From assembly GCA_037693485.1 (NCBI GenBank), contig CM075347.1, positions 143,171,501 through 143,235,500 on the forward strand: a DNA stretch of 64,000 nucleotides, given 5' to 3'. The position numbers were made by a program, and so were the translations under genes. Shown one piece after another: positions 1 to 10,839 of the stretch; within the stretch, counting starts at the first letter, position 1; each line of letters starts with the position of its first letter. This stretch comes from Kitagawia praeruptora. Taxonomy: Eukaryota > Streptophyta > Magnoliopsida > Apiales > Apiaceae. The notes beneath the pieces were generated by a model. That model saw only the letters and a list, made by a program, of their open reading frames with translations, did not search any database and was not told where the DNA came from.

Positions 1-7
1 AACTTGG

Positions 8-1240
8 ATGACCCCTATATGGGAGTATGTGAAGAATGGGGTACTACCTCACGATAAAAAGGAAGCAAGAAAGGTAAAATATCAGGCTGCTCGCTATGTT
101 ATTTATGATGAGGTTCTGTATCGAAGAGGGTTCAACACTCCGCTCTTGAGGTGTGTAGATGGCGATGAATGTAATTATATTCTGAGAGAGGTCCATGAAG
201 GTATTTGTGGGAATCATTCAGGGGGTAGTTCGCTAGCTCAGAAAATCCTTCGTCAAGGATATTTTTGGCCCACACTTAAAAGGGATGCATTTGAGTTTTC
301 TAGGAAATGCGATGCTTGTCAAAGGATCGCTAATTTCAGCAACGCACCGGTCTCCCAACTCACTTCGCTCACGAGCCCATGGCCTTTTGCTATGTGGGGG
401 ATCGATCTAATTGGAGAACTACCTAAGGCTAAAGGGGGAGTTAAATATGCAGTGGTGGCAGTGGATTATTTTACTAAGTGGGCCGAGGCTGAGCCACTTG
501 TAACAATCACTGCCAAGAAACTAAAGGATTTTGTGAACAGAGCAATTGTGTGTCGCTATAGGATCCCTTATCAACTCATATCAGATAACGGGAAACAATT
601 TGACAACAAGGAAATGAAGGAATTCTATGAGAATTTGGGGATCAAGAAAAGTTTTTCAGCTGTTAGCCATCCTCAGACAAATGGCCAAACTGAAGCAATC
701 AACAAAATAATCAAACATACTTTGAAGGCAAAGCTGGAAGAAAGCAAGGGCAATTGACCTGAAGAGCTACCAAGGGTCCTGTGGTCTTACAACACGACCC
801 CGAGAAGTACTACTGGAGAGACCCCATTTTCCCTTACCTATGGGTGCGAGGCCATGGTTCCAGTAGAAGTTGGTTCGGGATCATTTAGAAGGGAACATTA
901 TGACCCTGAGTCTAACGAAGTCAATCATAGACTCTATCTGGACATGATTGAGGAAACTAGAAGCGAGGCTCAGCTACGCCTCGCAGCTTATCAGCAACGG
1001 ACCGCAAGGTACTACAATGGGAAGGTCAAAGTGCGATCCCTACGTACAGGCGACCTAGTTCTCAGAAGGGTCATGCCTAACACCAGGGTCGCGAGTCATG
1101 GTGTTTTTGGTGCTAATTGGGAAGGACCCTACAAGGTTTACGCAACTCTATCAGAAGGAACATACTATCTCACTGATATGAAAGACAAGGTTATTCCGCG
1201 AGCTTGGAACGCGGAGCATTTGAGAAAATACTATCAGTAA
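8..1240 (+). pseudogene. gypsy Pol C-terminal part: integrase, broken by a stop codon
   Basis: Translated in one frame, this shows an HHCC zinc-binding module (H..H then CDACQ), the integrase core with first Asp in WGIDLIG, second in SDNGKQF and the PQTNGQTE motif carrying the catalytic Glu. A C-terminal region follows (SYNTTPRSTTGETPF, later GPYKVY and WNAEHLRKYYQ) typical of plant gypsy integrases. A TGA at 755-757 interrupts the frame just after LEESKGN; relatives usually have Trp there, so a TGG-to-TGA change is likely. The same frame continues to the stop at 1238-1240. The 5' end is cut by the window edge. Confidence 0.9.
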
Positions 1241-1870
1241 AAGCTCCATTACTGGTAGCCTCTATCTATTTCTACTACTTAGCATGAATAAATTCATACA
1301 AAGTACTGGGGGTAGTGCTCATATAGACACCTCCCCTTTATGATGTAATGACTTTAGGGCCTCACCCCTACTTATCAACTTTAGGGCCTCGCCCCTACCT
1401 TGTATTACATGAAGACAAATTTTATCAACTTTAGGGCCTAGTCCCTACTATGGCAATAAATGGGTTTGTTTACATTCATTATTGTTTGTTAATTTTTGCA
1501 TTCAAGCTTCACTTGTTTGTTATCTTAAAGGACTAGTTCAGCACAACGATGCGAGGCTACTCCCCTTCAGACAACAATCTATTGAAAAACATATTATACC
1601 TGTGCGATCCCTAACGGTTCGCATCTGATGATCTCACAAGAATAGATCGCGTTTACCACAATCAAGGGAATCTAATTAATGAAGACAATTAACCTGGAAG
1701 CACATGCAATTATATTGGAAACATGGATGAAAATTAAAGTTATCAGGGTCGCTATGCGATCCCAAAGGAGTTAAATCAGCAACAAAAGTATAGTTACATC
1801 TCGCGAGGTATTCAAAGGGTACCCGCATCCCTAGTTCAAGGACTTAAAAATATTAATGGTTGCAGATAGA
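1241..1870. other. Noncoding spacer between pol and antisense gene
   Basis: No gene is seen here. A purine-rich run (actgggggtagtgct, about 1303-1317) follows pol. A short unit containing ctttagggcctcgcccctac is repeated about three times at 1350-1450. The gcgatccc/gcgatcgc-type words that pervade the whole element recur here too. Confidence 0.6.
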
Positions 1871-4443
1871 TTATGGAGCATTCTTGTCTTGATTAGCCTT
1901 TGTAGACTCCTTCGCCAGCCTCGCCTCCTCCGCGATCCGAGCTTCCTCAGCAAGGCGCTCCTCCTCAGCATCCTCCTCAGCGATCTGCTTTTTCAAATTC
2001 TCAGCGAAGTTGGCATTCCCAGGCCCAAGCTGATCCCAATCAAAGTCAGGGATCGTTCGAATAAACTCTTTCATAAAGGTAACTTGACCTTTAGCGAGGA
2101 ATATGCTTTCAGCGTTGTCTAGAGAAGCTTGAGCAGCAGCCAGATCGTTCTTAACCTTCTCGATCTCCTCATCCTTCTTCTTTAAGGCCGCTTCGCTGGA
2201 TTTTTGTAAATCTTTGAAAGATTTCTCGAAGTCATTTCTCTCTTTGCGGGCATTCTTGAGGTCTGTACGGAGGTTAGCGGTGTCAAAAGAAAGTTGCTTC
2301 TTATAGGTCTCCTCCAGGGATCGCTTGTCTTCCACCTTCTGGAATTCAAGGACCTTGACCTTGTTCTCCAGCCTCACGAAATCCCTGGTATGGGCAGCTT
2401 GACGAATGAAGGCTTCGGCAAGGCACTTAGTTACTGCAGCCGCATTCTCCTCAGGGGTCGCTGCCTTCCACCAATTGGAGGTTTCAGCTTCATCGGAATA
2501 TTTTGTCCCAAGAGAAACGAAGAGATGTTGCGATGCGGTCCCGGGAACAATTCCAGAAGGAGGTCGAATAAGTCCTTCCTTCTGCCCGTCTACTCTGGGC
2601 CTCTTCAATGGAGTTTGGTCAGGAGAATCTTGAGCAACATCGCTAGCAACATTGGGCTGGACTGGGAGGTCGCTAACAGTCTTCAGCAGAGCTGTGGATT
2701 TGGTAGGAGGAGTTTTCAAACTTAAATCTTTCTTGGCCGCTGCACCTTTTTTGCCTTTCGACTGGAGGAAGGGAGGAATTGGGCCACTTTGATTCGACAT
2801 ACCTGTGCAGTAAGAAAAATACAAGTTAAGAGATAGTTCACTTAAATATATGCGAAGACAGATATGATACAATTGCACAAATAAAACAAGTAATGCGATC
2901 CCAAAGTCCTATTGCTATCAGGGTATACCCTCATTTACTATCTCAACGTGAGAAGACGAGGCCTCTTCTTGCACTTTCCTCTTCCACGAGGATCGCACCG
3001 CGGTAGAAGGCCCCGCTTCAGGAGTAGATCTTACGCCTTCCTTAAGAAACCCACATTCGATGAGGTTTTCTAAGGATAGGAGAGTTCGGATGTTTCTTTC
3101 GGCAGGGGTGGATTTGGTCAACAATTCATCAGCACGGCATTTCTCTTCGCCTTTTAGGACGGTGCGAACTGGACCAACTGCGATGCCAAAGGAGTTTTTA
3201 AATTCGAATAGTTTGAAAAGATAAAAGTTACTATTTGGATAAATAGCTCACCAGGCAGGTAGTTGAAACTTGTCTTTACCCTGGGGACCTCGTGTATGTA
3301 CAAGAATGGCTCTTTCCACGACCCCGCATTACTTATTGCCCCAGGAAGAAGATCCTTCTTGTTGAACTCAGGCCATATGGAGAAATATACATAGCCAAAA
3401 TCTTTAGCTCCGCATCGCTTTAATTGAAGAAAATAACCCATTGTCTTTGCATCAAGATGTGGGTATCTGAGCTTATGGTAGAGAATGTAAAGAGCAATCA
3501 TGGCTCTATATCCATTTGTGCTTATTTGAATTGGGGCCAGAAAGTAGGTCTCGCAAACATCCTTGATGAATGGATGGAGGGGCGAGGAGACCCCTATCTT
3601 CATTAAAGGTACTGTTAGCACCATTCTTGGAACCCTGCCTCCATTCTCTTTATGGTTGAAGCGATAGCATCGCATTTTCTTTTTAGGGAGGATGATTTTT
3701 CCCTCAGGACGAAATCTTTCGATCCCTTCTCTAATTGTCTTCTCTGTCAAAGACGAGGACATATCGCGGCAGGCAAGAACGCGAGGCTTGCCTGGTTTAA
3801 TCTTTGAGCCGGGCTCGATGTCTTCGGGGCGAGGCCCATCAACATATATAACCCCCTCCAGCTCTGGTTGAGGGGTCGGTATATAAGGTATAGGCGATGC
3901 CTCAGGGATGTAATTATAATCTTTAAAGTTGACGACCCTTGCCACCTCTTCAAGGCCTCCGTCATCTAATGAAGGCTCCTCGTAGTCATCATCATCAGAG
4001 TTGACCTCGTTGTTGGCTCCTCCTTCCACGTCATAATAGGCATCGCCCAAGGAATCTACTGGAGAGTCACTCAGGACGATGGGTGAGTTAACCTTTTTAC
4101 GAGGCACCTTAGCAAGAACTTGTGCTATTTGTGAATTGAACTCCTTGCCTTTTTTCCTCAATGCTTCCACCTCTCTTTCGGTGTCTGTCATATTGATTTC
4201 GGGTTCGTATTGGGCTGGAAGAACATCTAGGGAACGATCCCGCGAGCCCGAAGCTTGTTTTGTTCTCCAAGAGATTAAAGGAACCTCTCTGGTGTACTCT
4301 TCATTCGACCACAAGGGATCGAAGTATAATTTAAATGAGCTTTCACTTGTACTTATGGCCCTGGCAATATTAGCAGCAGCCACCTTGTTAATATGCATAC
4401 TAGGAATTGGGGATGGCGTCCTTGAGCTGTCGTCTTTTGACAT
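1871..4443 (-). CDS. Antisense gene of the gypsy element, gypsy-type putative transposase family
   Basis: The spliced gene reads complement(1871-2802, 2929-3177, 3252-4443), giving 790 residues. Both introns have GT/AG ends and both junctions are phase 1, so the three frames join without a stop. Exon 1 begins MSKDDSSRTP, has acidic low-complexity stretches, and at residues about 280-360 carries SPLHPFIKDV, then YFLAPIQ and a FGYVYFSIWP segment. This resembles the plant domain named putative gypsy-type transposon (PF04195-like). Exon 3 is a long Lys/Glu coiled coil ending in AEEARIAEEARLAKE repeats. Such antisense ORFs are known in Tat elements, but their function is not established. The complete reading frame contrasts with the broken pol on the other strand. 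Splice sites are inferred from consensus and phase only. Confidence 0.75.
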
Positions 4444-5150
4444 CTGAAAAGAATGTGGCGAATTAAGTGTGTGTCCTTACAGAAAGCAAAAAGGGAATAA
4501 GGGGAGAAAAGAATAAAAAGACAGAGGTTCTACGTGTCCTCACATCGCTCACGAGGTTTACAGAATACTACTATCATAAGGAATGTACTATATTCTACTG
4601 ATAAGGGATCAATATTCTATTTAAGCGAGGCGGGGTCGCAGGCATAAATTAGTTCTATGGGATTGCAGTCAAAGGGGATCGCATCGTTTATGATTAAAGT
4701 TATTTAAATATGCAATTATGATGGATATGAACAATTTTAAATCACAAGAAAGAACGAAGACTTACTTTTTTGAAGAAAAGGTGAAGAAATCTGTAGAACT
4801 TGGGGATCGTTGTGATTAAACTTGAAAATTTCTTGCTTTTGATCCTTGAGCAAACTGACGGCACTTCGACAATATGTTTGTTAAAGTGAAAAAAGGAAAT
4901 GATTGTGACAGGAGTATATATAGGCATGAGGAGAGAGGATGGTATGGGACACGTGTCAAAATCTCAGCCATTCAACACACATCTCAGTGCATGACAACTG
5001 TGCAACCCTTTCAAATTCTTAAAGCTGGGGTCGCAATAGTTCCAACAGTTGTATCTATAATAAAATTATAGCTTCGCTTCGCGAGTGGAGACATTGGATT
5101 TTTTGAGTCCACCTCGCATTTTCAATGACAACATGGACTCGGGGGGTAGT
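4444..5150. other. Antisense-gene upstream region and polypurine tract
   Basis: Noncoding region between the antisense gene and the 3' LTR. It ends in the run ctcggggggtagt at 5138-5150, directly before the LTR start TGTTATGCCC. The same tract and LTR start recur at 46273-46295, which supports its identity as the plus-strand priming site. Confidence 0.7.
4912..4924 (-). promoter_or_regulatory. Possible TATA box for the antisense gene
   Basis: The minus strand reads ctatatatactcc about 470 bases upstream of the antisense ATG. A pyrimidine tract ending in cag lies immediately before that ATG, so a 5'-UTR intron is possible. Both are inferences from consensus. Confidence 0.35.
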
Positions 5151-5888
5151 TGTTATGCCCAAATCTGGCATAATAATTATCATGGTTTTATTAGTCAAAT
5201 TAATGGTTCATTATCTACAATGGGCCTCGAAGATGAAGATTGGGTCACTAAAAGCCCACTACTGGAATCAGCCCAGCCTAACTGGAGGGTCATCTTACTT
5301 CTTATCAAATATAAGGGATCGCTTTGTATGACTCCCGTCAAGGGATCGCTACTTGCTATCATCATAACTACAAACCAACACAGGATCGCTATCTCACTCT
5401 CTGTTAGAAGGCTCATGGCTAGATCCCGCGAGGTCACATGAGTATCTATACATTTGGGTTCGCTTCGCATGACTCGACCCCTTGAGGTCGCATGCCTCGC
5501 TTATGCTGCATCTCTGTTAGCCTCGTTGGTGAGGTCACATTCTTATCCATGCGAGACCATCGGTTTCCTTCTATAAATCATGGATCATGGATAGGATCAA
5601 CAACTCACTGCCACATCAGCCCTAAACGAGTGGGCTTGGGCTATGACTTATCCTCTAAAACCCTAGCCCAGCTAGGTAACTTGCTACCCAAGAACTACGT
5701 ATGGCTTGATCCCTATAAATAGGGTACGTAGGCACCTTGATATGGATGAGAAACACTTCACCCTTGAAATCACCTATCAAGACCAGCCACATTTACACAC
5801 ATAAACCCTAACCCTAATTCTTCTTTTATAAGCTTTATATCCGTATTTAGCTCCGTTAATCCAGCAACCTCCAAAATATTGTTATACA
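5151..5888 (+). repeat. 3' LTR of the gypsy element
   Basis: 738 bases running from TGTTATGCCC to GTTATACA, so TG...CA ends. The right end is confirmed by a reversed copy that begins TGTATAAC at 9132. A TATA-like ctataaataggg at 5713-5724 is conserved in that reversed copy (9297-9308). Internal ggatcgct words recur at irregular spacing. Confidence 0.85.
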
Positions 5889-6345
5889 ACTTTCTCCCTA
5901 TAACAGTAAGCAACAAGAACTATGGTGCCTTTGGAATTGGTGGTATGAAGGTTGCATGTGACAAACCTTATAGCGACAAAAGATATTGTGCCTTTGCAAC
6001 CGGTGACATAGTAAACAACGAGAACCATGGTGACGCAATTTTGACACGATACAGATACGGTAGCAATAACAATTTTGGTTCTGCTGCATCTAATAGTACG
6101 ATCGATGGAGTCTTATTTTTCTTACAAAAAGATTTACGCCAAGAAAAAATCATGAATATACATTTCACCAAGTACACTACTCCAACACCTTTCCTGGCTC
6201 GAAATCTTGCTGATTCCATTCCATTCTCGTCCAAAAAGCTACCAGAGATATTAAGCAAATTTTCCGTGAAGCAGAACACATTGGCATCCAAAATAATGAA
6301 GAGATATCTGTGCAACCTCACTAGAGAATATGATCGATTTCAATT
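5889..6345 (+). pseudogene. BURP-A: truncated BURP-domain gene
   Basis: This matches exon 3 of the intact gene at 53826-55489 closely (CDKPYSD, CAFATGDIVNN, GVLFFLQKDLRQ, then FSVKQNTLASKIMK). It starts abruptly at the gypsy LTR, so exons 1-2 are missing. A short internal deletion follows SKIMK, shifting the frame. Homology stops at gatcgattt near 6340, so the whole cysteine/histidine half of the BURP domain is gone. An open frame happens to run through to 6409 but is not a complete gene. Most likely one of the tandem BURP copies, destroyed by the LTR insertion plus a deletion. Confidence 0.85.
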
Positions 6346-6735
6346 TTTGTTAAGGAATTTTTTAAAAAAATGTCCATATTTTCAATTTTTTTTCCAAAAA
6401 AACGATTAAAATTTTTAAAATTTTGTTGATCTAGTGACATTTAAATTTAAAAATTCAACATATGACATTTTTCTATATTTCAATAAATGGGGATGAATAT
6501 GAATTTAGATTGATAAAATCCGAACTCAATTCATTAACAAACTTATTCCTCAGCTCTATAATTATATAATAATTAATAATATAATACAAAATATATCGGT
6601 AAAAATATTTATAAAAATAATTGTGATTACAAAAATATCCTCATTTCCTAGTTTTTTTAATTAAAATAAAATACTTCCACTTACAACCTTCTTTGAGTTT
6701 ATTTCCCCAACTTGTTATAATATGTAAAATAAATA
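6346..6735. repeat. Duplicated noncoding flank, copy 1
   Basis: An AT-rich stretch from aaggaatttttt to about ttccccaacttgttataat. It is nearly the same as 62042-62606, apart from a 182-base MITE present only in the second copy. No gene seen. It marks an old tandem duplication of BURP gene plus downstream flank. Confidence 0.8.
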
Positions 6736-6785
6736 AATAAAATTAATTGGTTCATAAATAAATAAAACATACTACGAGGTTTCTA

Positions 6786-6898
6786 ATTGGTTCACGTAGA
6801 AGTCGGAAAAGGTTCAGGCGTCGGAGTCATCACCGGAGCGCCTGGACAAAAGACTGATGTTGGTGTTGGCAGAGGTGGTGTAGTAGTCAGGTCAGAGG
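6786..6898 (+). pseudogene. BURP-B, 5' fragment (RD22-like repeat region)
   Basis: This encodes a Gly/Val-rich stretch with VEVGKGSGVGV and TDVGVGRGGVVV, the repeat type of RD22-like proteins that precedes the BURP domain. It is cut at 6898 by the copia element and resumes at 25838 after the 5-bp target duplication agagg. No signal peptide and no exon with the YWKSVLPNTPMP motif is visible upstream, so the gene has also lost its first exons. Joined across the insertion, the frame appears to be off by one base, suggesting an additional indel. Confidence 0.75.
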
Positions 6899-7143
6899 TG
6901 TTAAAGTCATATTTCTACACTCAACATTCTACGATTTAGACTATCAACAGCGTTCAACGACAGCATACAAGTTTAGACTTTCTTGTACTAGCATAGACTT
7001 TCTTGTATGTTTAATTTTCTATATATTTGGTTCTTGAATATGTAACACATATCACAGATTGTAATACAAGAGTTAATACCTTCTCTTACATTACATGTCT
7101 TCATCTGCTATCTATACACACATAGCAGCAATAAGATTTATCA
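6899..7143 (+). repeat. copia 5' LTR
   Basis: Starts tgttaaagtc and ends gatttatca. By eye it differs from the 3' LTR at three positions (for example acgattta versus acggttta), about 1 %, which points to a fairly recent insertion. Confidence 0.95.
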
Positions 7144-7155
7144 TGGTATCAGAGC
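7144..7155 (+). promoter_or_regulatory. Primer binding site, initiator Met tRNA
   Basis: tggtatcagagc directly follows the 5' LTR and matches the usual initiator-Met-tRNA primer site of plant copia elements. A noncoding leader of about 690 bases follows up to gag. Confidence 0.9.
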
Positions 7156-7845
7156 TTTAAGCTCCTGACCTCTTCTATCACCGGTGTAAACCATCCTTTC
7201 CGGCGAAGCCATCTTTTCCGGCAAGCCAACTCGTTGTAACATTTACACAAACACTTTTTGTGTCAACCCAGTAAGTTACTCAACCCCTCCGAAGTTTACT
7301 TCATATCAACCGCGAGTACACCAAACACAAACCACCAGCCTCTAATCATTACAATTAGTGCGATTCAACTCGGTAACTCGCTAACTCAATCACGAGTTAA
7401 ACTCACCTGTTTCAGTCCCGCAACCGAAGCTCTTGTCAGGCCAGCATCGTCATCGAAGCTCTTCCCATCGTACTGAAACTCACTGGGTAACCCAAATCTC
7501 ACTTATTCTTTCAAATCTCCACATATATATTTCTACATATATTATTGTGTACTTGTGTTGTATGTAATTTTGTCTGCCACTCTGCCTATCTGCTGTGTTT
7601 ACAAGTCGTTACAAGGTTTGGGCTAAATATTCAAATGGTCCTCTAAATTTTTATTGGGCCAAACACCTTATCTATTTGGGCTTTATATTTGATATGGTCG
7701 AATTGCATATAAGTGCCCCAGTTTTGTGCCCAATTTTTATACAATCCCTGAACTTCTTGAGATTATAAAATTGTCCCTGTAATTGTTCATAATTACACTT
7801 TAAACCCACAATTTACATCTTTTATCCTTGAACCAAATTTCTACC

Positions 7846-8779
7846 ATGGAAAAAAAAAGTAGCTCACCAATTCAAACAATTTTGAATAACTCCCAACTAC
7901 TTGGCTTGGTCTCAAGCTATGCGTAGTTTTCTTAAGGGTAAAAGAATCTGGCGTTATGTAAGTGGTGATATTACAATTCCAACAAAAGAGAAGGATGAAG
8001 CTGAGTCAAAGTTTAAAGATCGCATTGAAGAGTGGGATGTCAAAAATCATAAGGCTATCACATTTTTTAGAAACTCTTCAGTTTCTAAGATTAATCTTCA
8101 GTTCAGAAATTTTGAGACTGCAAAGGAAATATGGGATTTATTGGCATCTCGGTACACTACATCTGATCTTGCTCATCAATATCAGATCATGAGTTCTCTG
8201 AGCAAACAAAAACAAGCGCCCGGTCAATCTGTAGCTGATTTTCTATCTCAAATACAATCACTTTGGGATCAGCTGACTTTGTCCGAACCAAAGTGGAAAG
8301 ACACAGAGGATGCCACTCTTTATCACACATATCGTGACCAACAACGGCTCATCCAATTTCTAATGGCTCTCACTCAGGACTATGAATCATTTAGAGTTGT
8401 TCTTCTTCATCGTGTTCCGCTGCCCTCTTTGGAGAGTGCTTTAACTGAACTTATTTCTGAGGAAACTCGACTTGGCATCGGGAAAGTTAGCCCATCGACT
8501 GATACTGTCCTAGCGGTAGCTCAAGTACCTACTTCTGACAAACTTTTTTGTAGGTTTTATCGTCAAAGTGGACATATAACTAAGGATTGCGTAGCTCTTC
8601 CCAATCATACATGCCAACACTGCCATCAAAAGGGTCATTACTCAATCCAGTTTTGCAAGAAAAAGTCATCTTTCAGTACGAACAAGTTTTCTCAGTCTTC
8701 CATTGCTGCAACCTCTGAATCCACATCAAAAACTGCACCAAATACATCCACAGGCGAGCTTGAAGCTTTGCTTCGATAG
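7846..8779 (+). pseudogene. copia Gag with zinc knuckles, frameshifted near its start
   Basis: The ATG at 7846 opens in one frame, but the Gag homology (AWSQAMRSFLKGK, WRYVSGD, later KEIWDLLASRY) lies in the next frame from about 7895, so a 1-base indel has occurred near 7890. Two zinc knuckles follow. CRFYRQSGHITKDC has lost its second Cys to Tyr; CQHCHQKGHYSIQFC retains all its ligands. The stop is at 8777-8779. The domain type is the UBN2/Gag-polypeptide family of copia elements. Confidence 0.85.
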
Positions 8780-9126
8780 GTTTTGTTTAAAACCGGCTCT
8801 CCTTCCACTGCATTCTCTATCACTTCAGGTACTTCTTGGTATTTTGATTCTGCATGTTGCAATCACATGACCAATGATCCATCTATATTTACCACAAAAT
8901 ACAGAGTTTAAGCCTTCCAAATATTCAAACTGCTGATGGCTCTACAATGAAAGTGGGACATATTGGAACTATATCCACAGAAGATCTTTCTCTTCCTAAC
9001 ACATATTTTGTTCCTAGTCTCTCACTTAATCTTGTTTCCATTGGCCAATTATGTGATCTCGGTCTTAACATTATGTTTACCTCTTCTGGTTGTCATGTAC
9101 AGGATCCTCAGACAGGACAAACTCTT
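8780..9126 (+). pseudogene. copia protease region, degenerate
   Basis: WYFDSACCNHMTND corresponds to the aspartic-protease active site normally read D-S/T-G-A. Here the Gly position is Ala and in-frame stops follow. The downstream segment (LPNTYFVP, LNLVSIGQLCDLG) is the usual protease-to-integrase stretch. The frame is broken near 8900-8950. Confidence 0.75.
8979..9126. repeat. 148-bp direct duplication, copy 1
   Basis: agaagatctttctcttccta... through ...aaactctt is repeated at 9669-9816 with about four base differences. The two copies flank a reversed gypsy LTR fragment. See findings. Confidence 0.9.
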
Positions 9127-9131
9127 AATAT

Positions 9132-9668
9132 TGTATAACAATATTTTGGAGGTTTGCTGGAATCATGGAGCAAAATATGGATATTTTGCTAAGAACACGA
9201 AGAACACGGAAGGAGATTGGTGATTTTTTGTGTCTGATCTTGTTTGTTGATATTTCAGGGGTGAACTGTCAATCATCCATAATAAGATGCCTACGTACCC
9301 TATTTATAGGGATCAAGCCATACGTAGTTCTTAGAGAAGAAGTTACCTAGACGGGCTAGGTTTTTTGGAGATTTATCTTGGCCCAAGTTCACTCACTTTT
9401 GGCCTGATATTAATAGTGCACTCACCCAAGTCCACTCACTTTTGGGCTAATGTTAATAGTCCATTAATTCTGCTCATGACCCATGGCCCAATAAAGGTTA
9501 CCTATGGCTAACATGATGCTAGAATCACATGGCCTCACTGGCGAGGCTAATGGAGAGCTTACGAGGACCTCGCATGCGACCCTGTGGGTGCAGGCATGCG
9601 ACCTCCTGGGTACAGGCATGCGACCTCCTGGGTACAGGCATGCGACCTCCTGGGTACAAGCATGCGAC
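9132..9668 (-). mobile_element. Truncated gypsy LTR, reversed, inserted in copia pol
   Basis: The left end tgtataacaatattttgg is the exact reverse of the 3' end of the LTR at 5888. The conserved TATA segment (ccctatttatagggatc) and the region gcccaagttcactcac also match that LTR reversed. The right end does not reach the LTR start; it stops in a minisatellite of a 22-base unit (catgcgacctcctgggtaca) repeated about 3.5 times at 9593-9668. So this is a solo or truncated LTR. Confidence 0.85.
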
Positions 9669-9816
9669 AGAAGATCTTTCTCTTCCTAACACATATTTTG
9701 TTCCTAATCTCTCACTTAATCTTGTTTCGATTGGCCAATTTTGTGATCTCGGTCTTAACATTATGTTTACCTCTTCTGGTTATCATGTACAGGATCCTCA
9801 GACAGGACAAACTCTT
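9669..9816. repeat. 148-bp direct duplication, copy 2
   Basis: Second copy of 8979-9126. It continues in frame into the integrase coding sequence, so this copy is the native one in the copia pol gene or at least the one that keeps pol contiguous. Confidence 0.9.
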
Positions 9817-10818
9817 GGGACAGGACGTAGATGCGGAAGGTTGTTTGAGCTCACTTCCCTTCATCTTCCTACACCAATATCTCCATCCACTAATCTAGTT
9901 GGTTCTGTTTCATCTACAACCAGCATTTGGCATTCTCGGTTAGGCCATCCTTCACCTTCTCGTTTACGTACTCTAGTTTCTAGTGGTCATCTAGGTAGCG
10001 TAAATGCAAACACTATTGATTGTGTATCATGTAAACTGGCAAAACAATATGTACTTCCATTTCCTATTCATTATGGAAAATCATCAGCTACTTTTGATCT
10101 TATACACTCTGATATTTGGGGTCCCTCTCCAACTCCAACTATGGGGGGGTCTAGGTACTATGTGATATTTATTGATGATTTCTCTCGATACACTTGGATA
10201 TACATTTTGAAAAATCAATCTGAATTAGGAGAAACATATAAAAACTTTGCCACTATGATTGATACTCAATTCAAAAAGAAAATCAAACTTTTTCGTGCCG
10301 ACAATGCTAAAGAATACAAAGAATCGGAACTTACAAAATTTTTGGCATCTTATGGTACACTTGCACAAAGTTCTTGTCCTTACACATCACAACCAAATGG
10401 TCGTGCCGAACGCAAACATAGACACATTCTTGATACAATTCGAGCTCTTCTCATTTCTTCTTCTTGTCCGGAATTCTTTTGGGGGAAGCTGCATTAACTG
10501 CTGTTCATACAATAAACATGATTCCTTCTCCAGTCATAGATAATGTGTCTCCTTATGAAAAATTGTATGCAAAACCACCTTCATATGATACTCTTAAGGT
10601 TTTCGGTTCAGCATGTTTTGTTCTTCTTCCTCCACATGAAAGAACAAAACTAGAACCTCGTGCCCGTCTTTGTTATTTTATTGGGTATGGTAGTGGTCAA
10701 AAATGATACCGTTGTTGGGAACCTATCTCTCAACGACTTTGAGTCTCTCGTAATGTGACATTTTGGGAACACAAAATATTCTCATCTATGTCAGATTTTA
10801 AAATCGACACTTCTTCTA
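9817..10818 (+). pseudogene. copia integrase, frameshifted
   Basis: The GAG-pre-integrase zinc module (HSRLGHPS ... CVSC) is followed by the integrase core: Asp in LIHSDIWG, Asp in FRADNAKEY and Glu in PNGRAERKH. A 1-base loss in the G run at about 10483 shifts the frame; downstream homology (AVHTINMIPSPV, YEKLYAKPPSY, FGSACFV) continues in another frame. Stops follow near 10703 and 10741. The CACTA element then interrupts pol in the weakly conserved linker between integrase and RT. Confidence 0.85.
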
Positions 10819-10839
10819 CACTAGTACAGAATATGCTTT

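Larger units (their letters stand above)
1..5888 (+). mobile_element. Ty3/gypsy Tat-type LTR retrotransposon, 3' part
   Basis: The window opens inside the pol gene of a plus-strand Ty3/gypsy element. Order seen: integrase and C-terminal domain, a repeat-rich spacer, a long gene on the opposite strand, a purine-rich tract (5138-5150, ctcggggggtagt) and a 3' LTR. An extra antisense gene between pol and the 3' LTR is known from the Tat lineage (Grande, Retand and relatives), which is why I choose that lineage. The 5' LTR, gag, protease and RT lie outside the window. The element ends inside a BURP-gene exon (BURP-A). A second, truncated copy of the same family occupies 45751-51210, and a reversed LTR fragment sits at 9132-9668. 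Confidence 0.85.

Noticed and set aside
1856..2725. Plus-strand frames at 1856-2122 and 2294-2725
   Set aside because: They are antisense to exon 3 of the minus-strand gene, which has the coherent coiled-coil protein and matching splice phases.
5085..5722. Frames in the gypsy LTR
   Set aside because: They cross the LTR boundary and have no homology; LTR position is fixed by copies elsewhere in the window.
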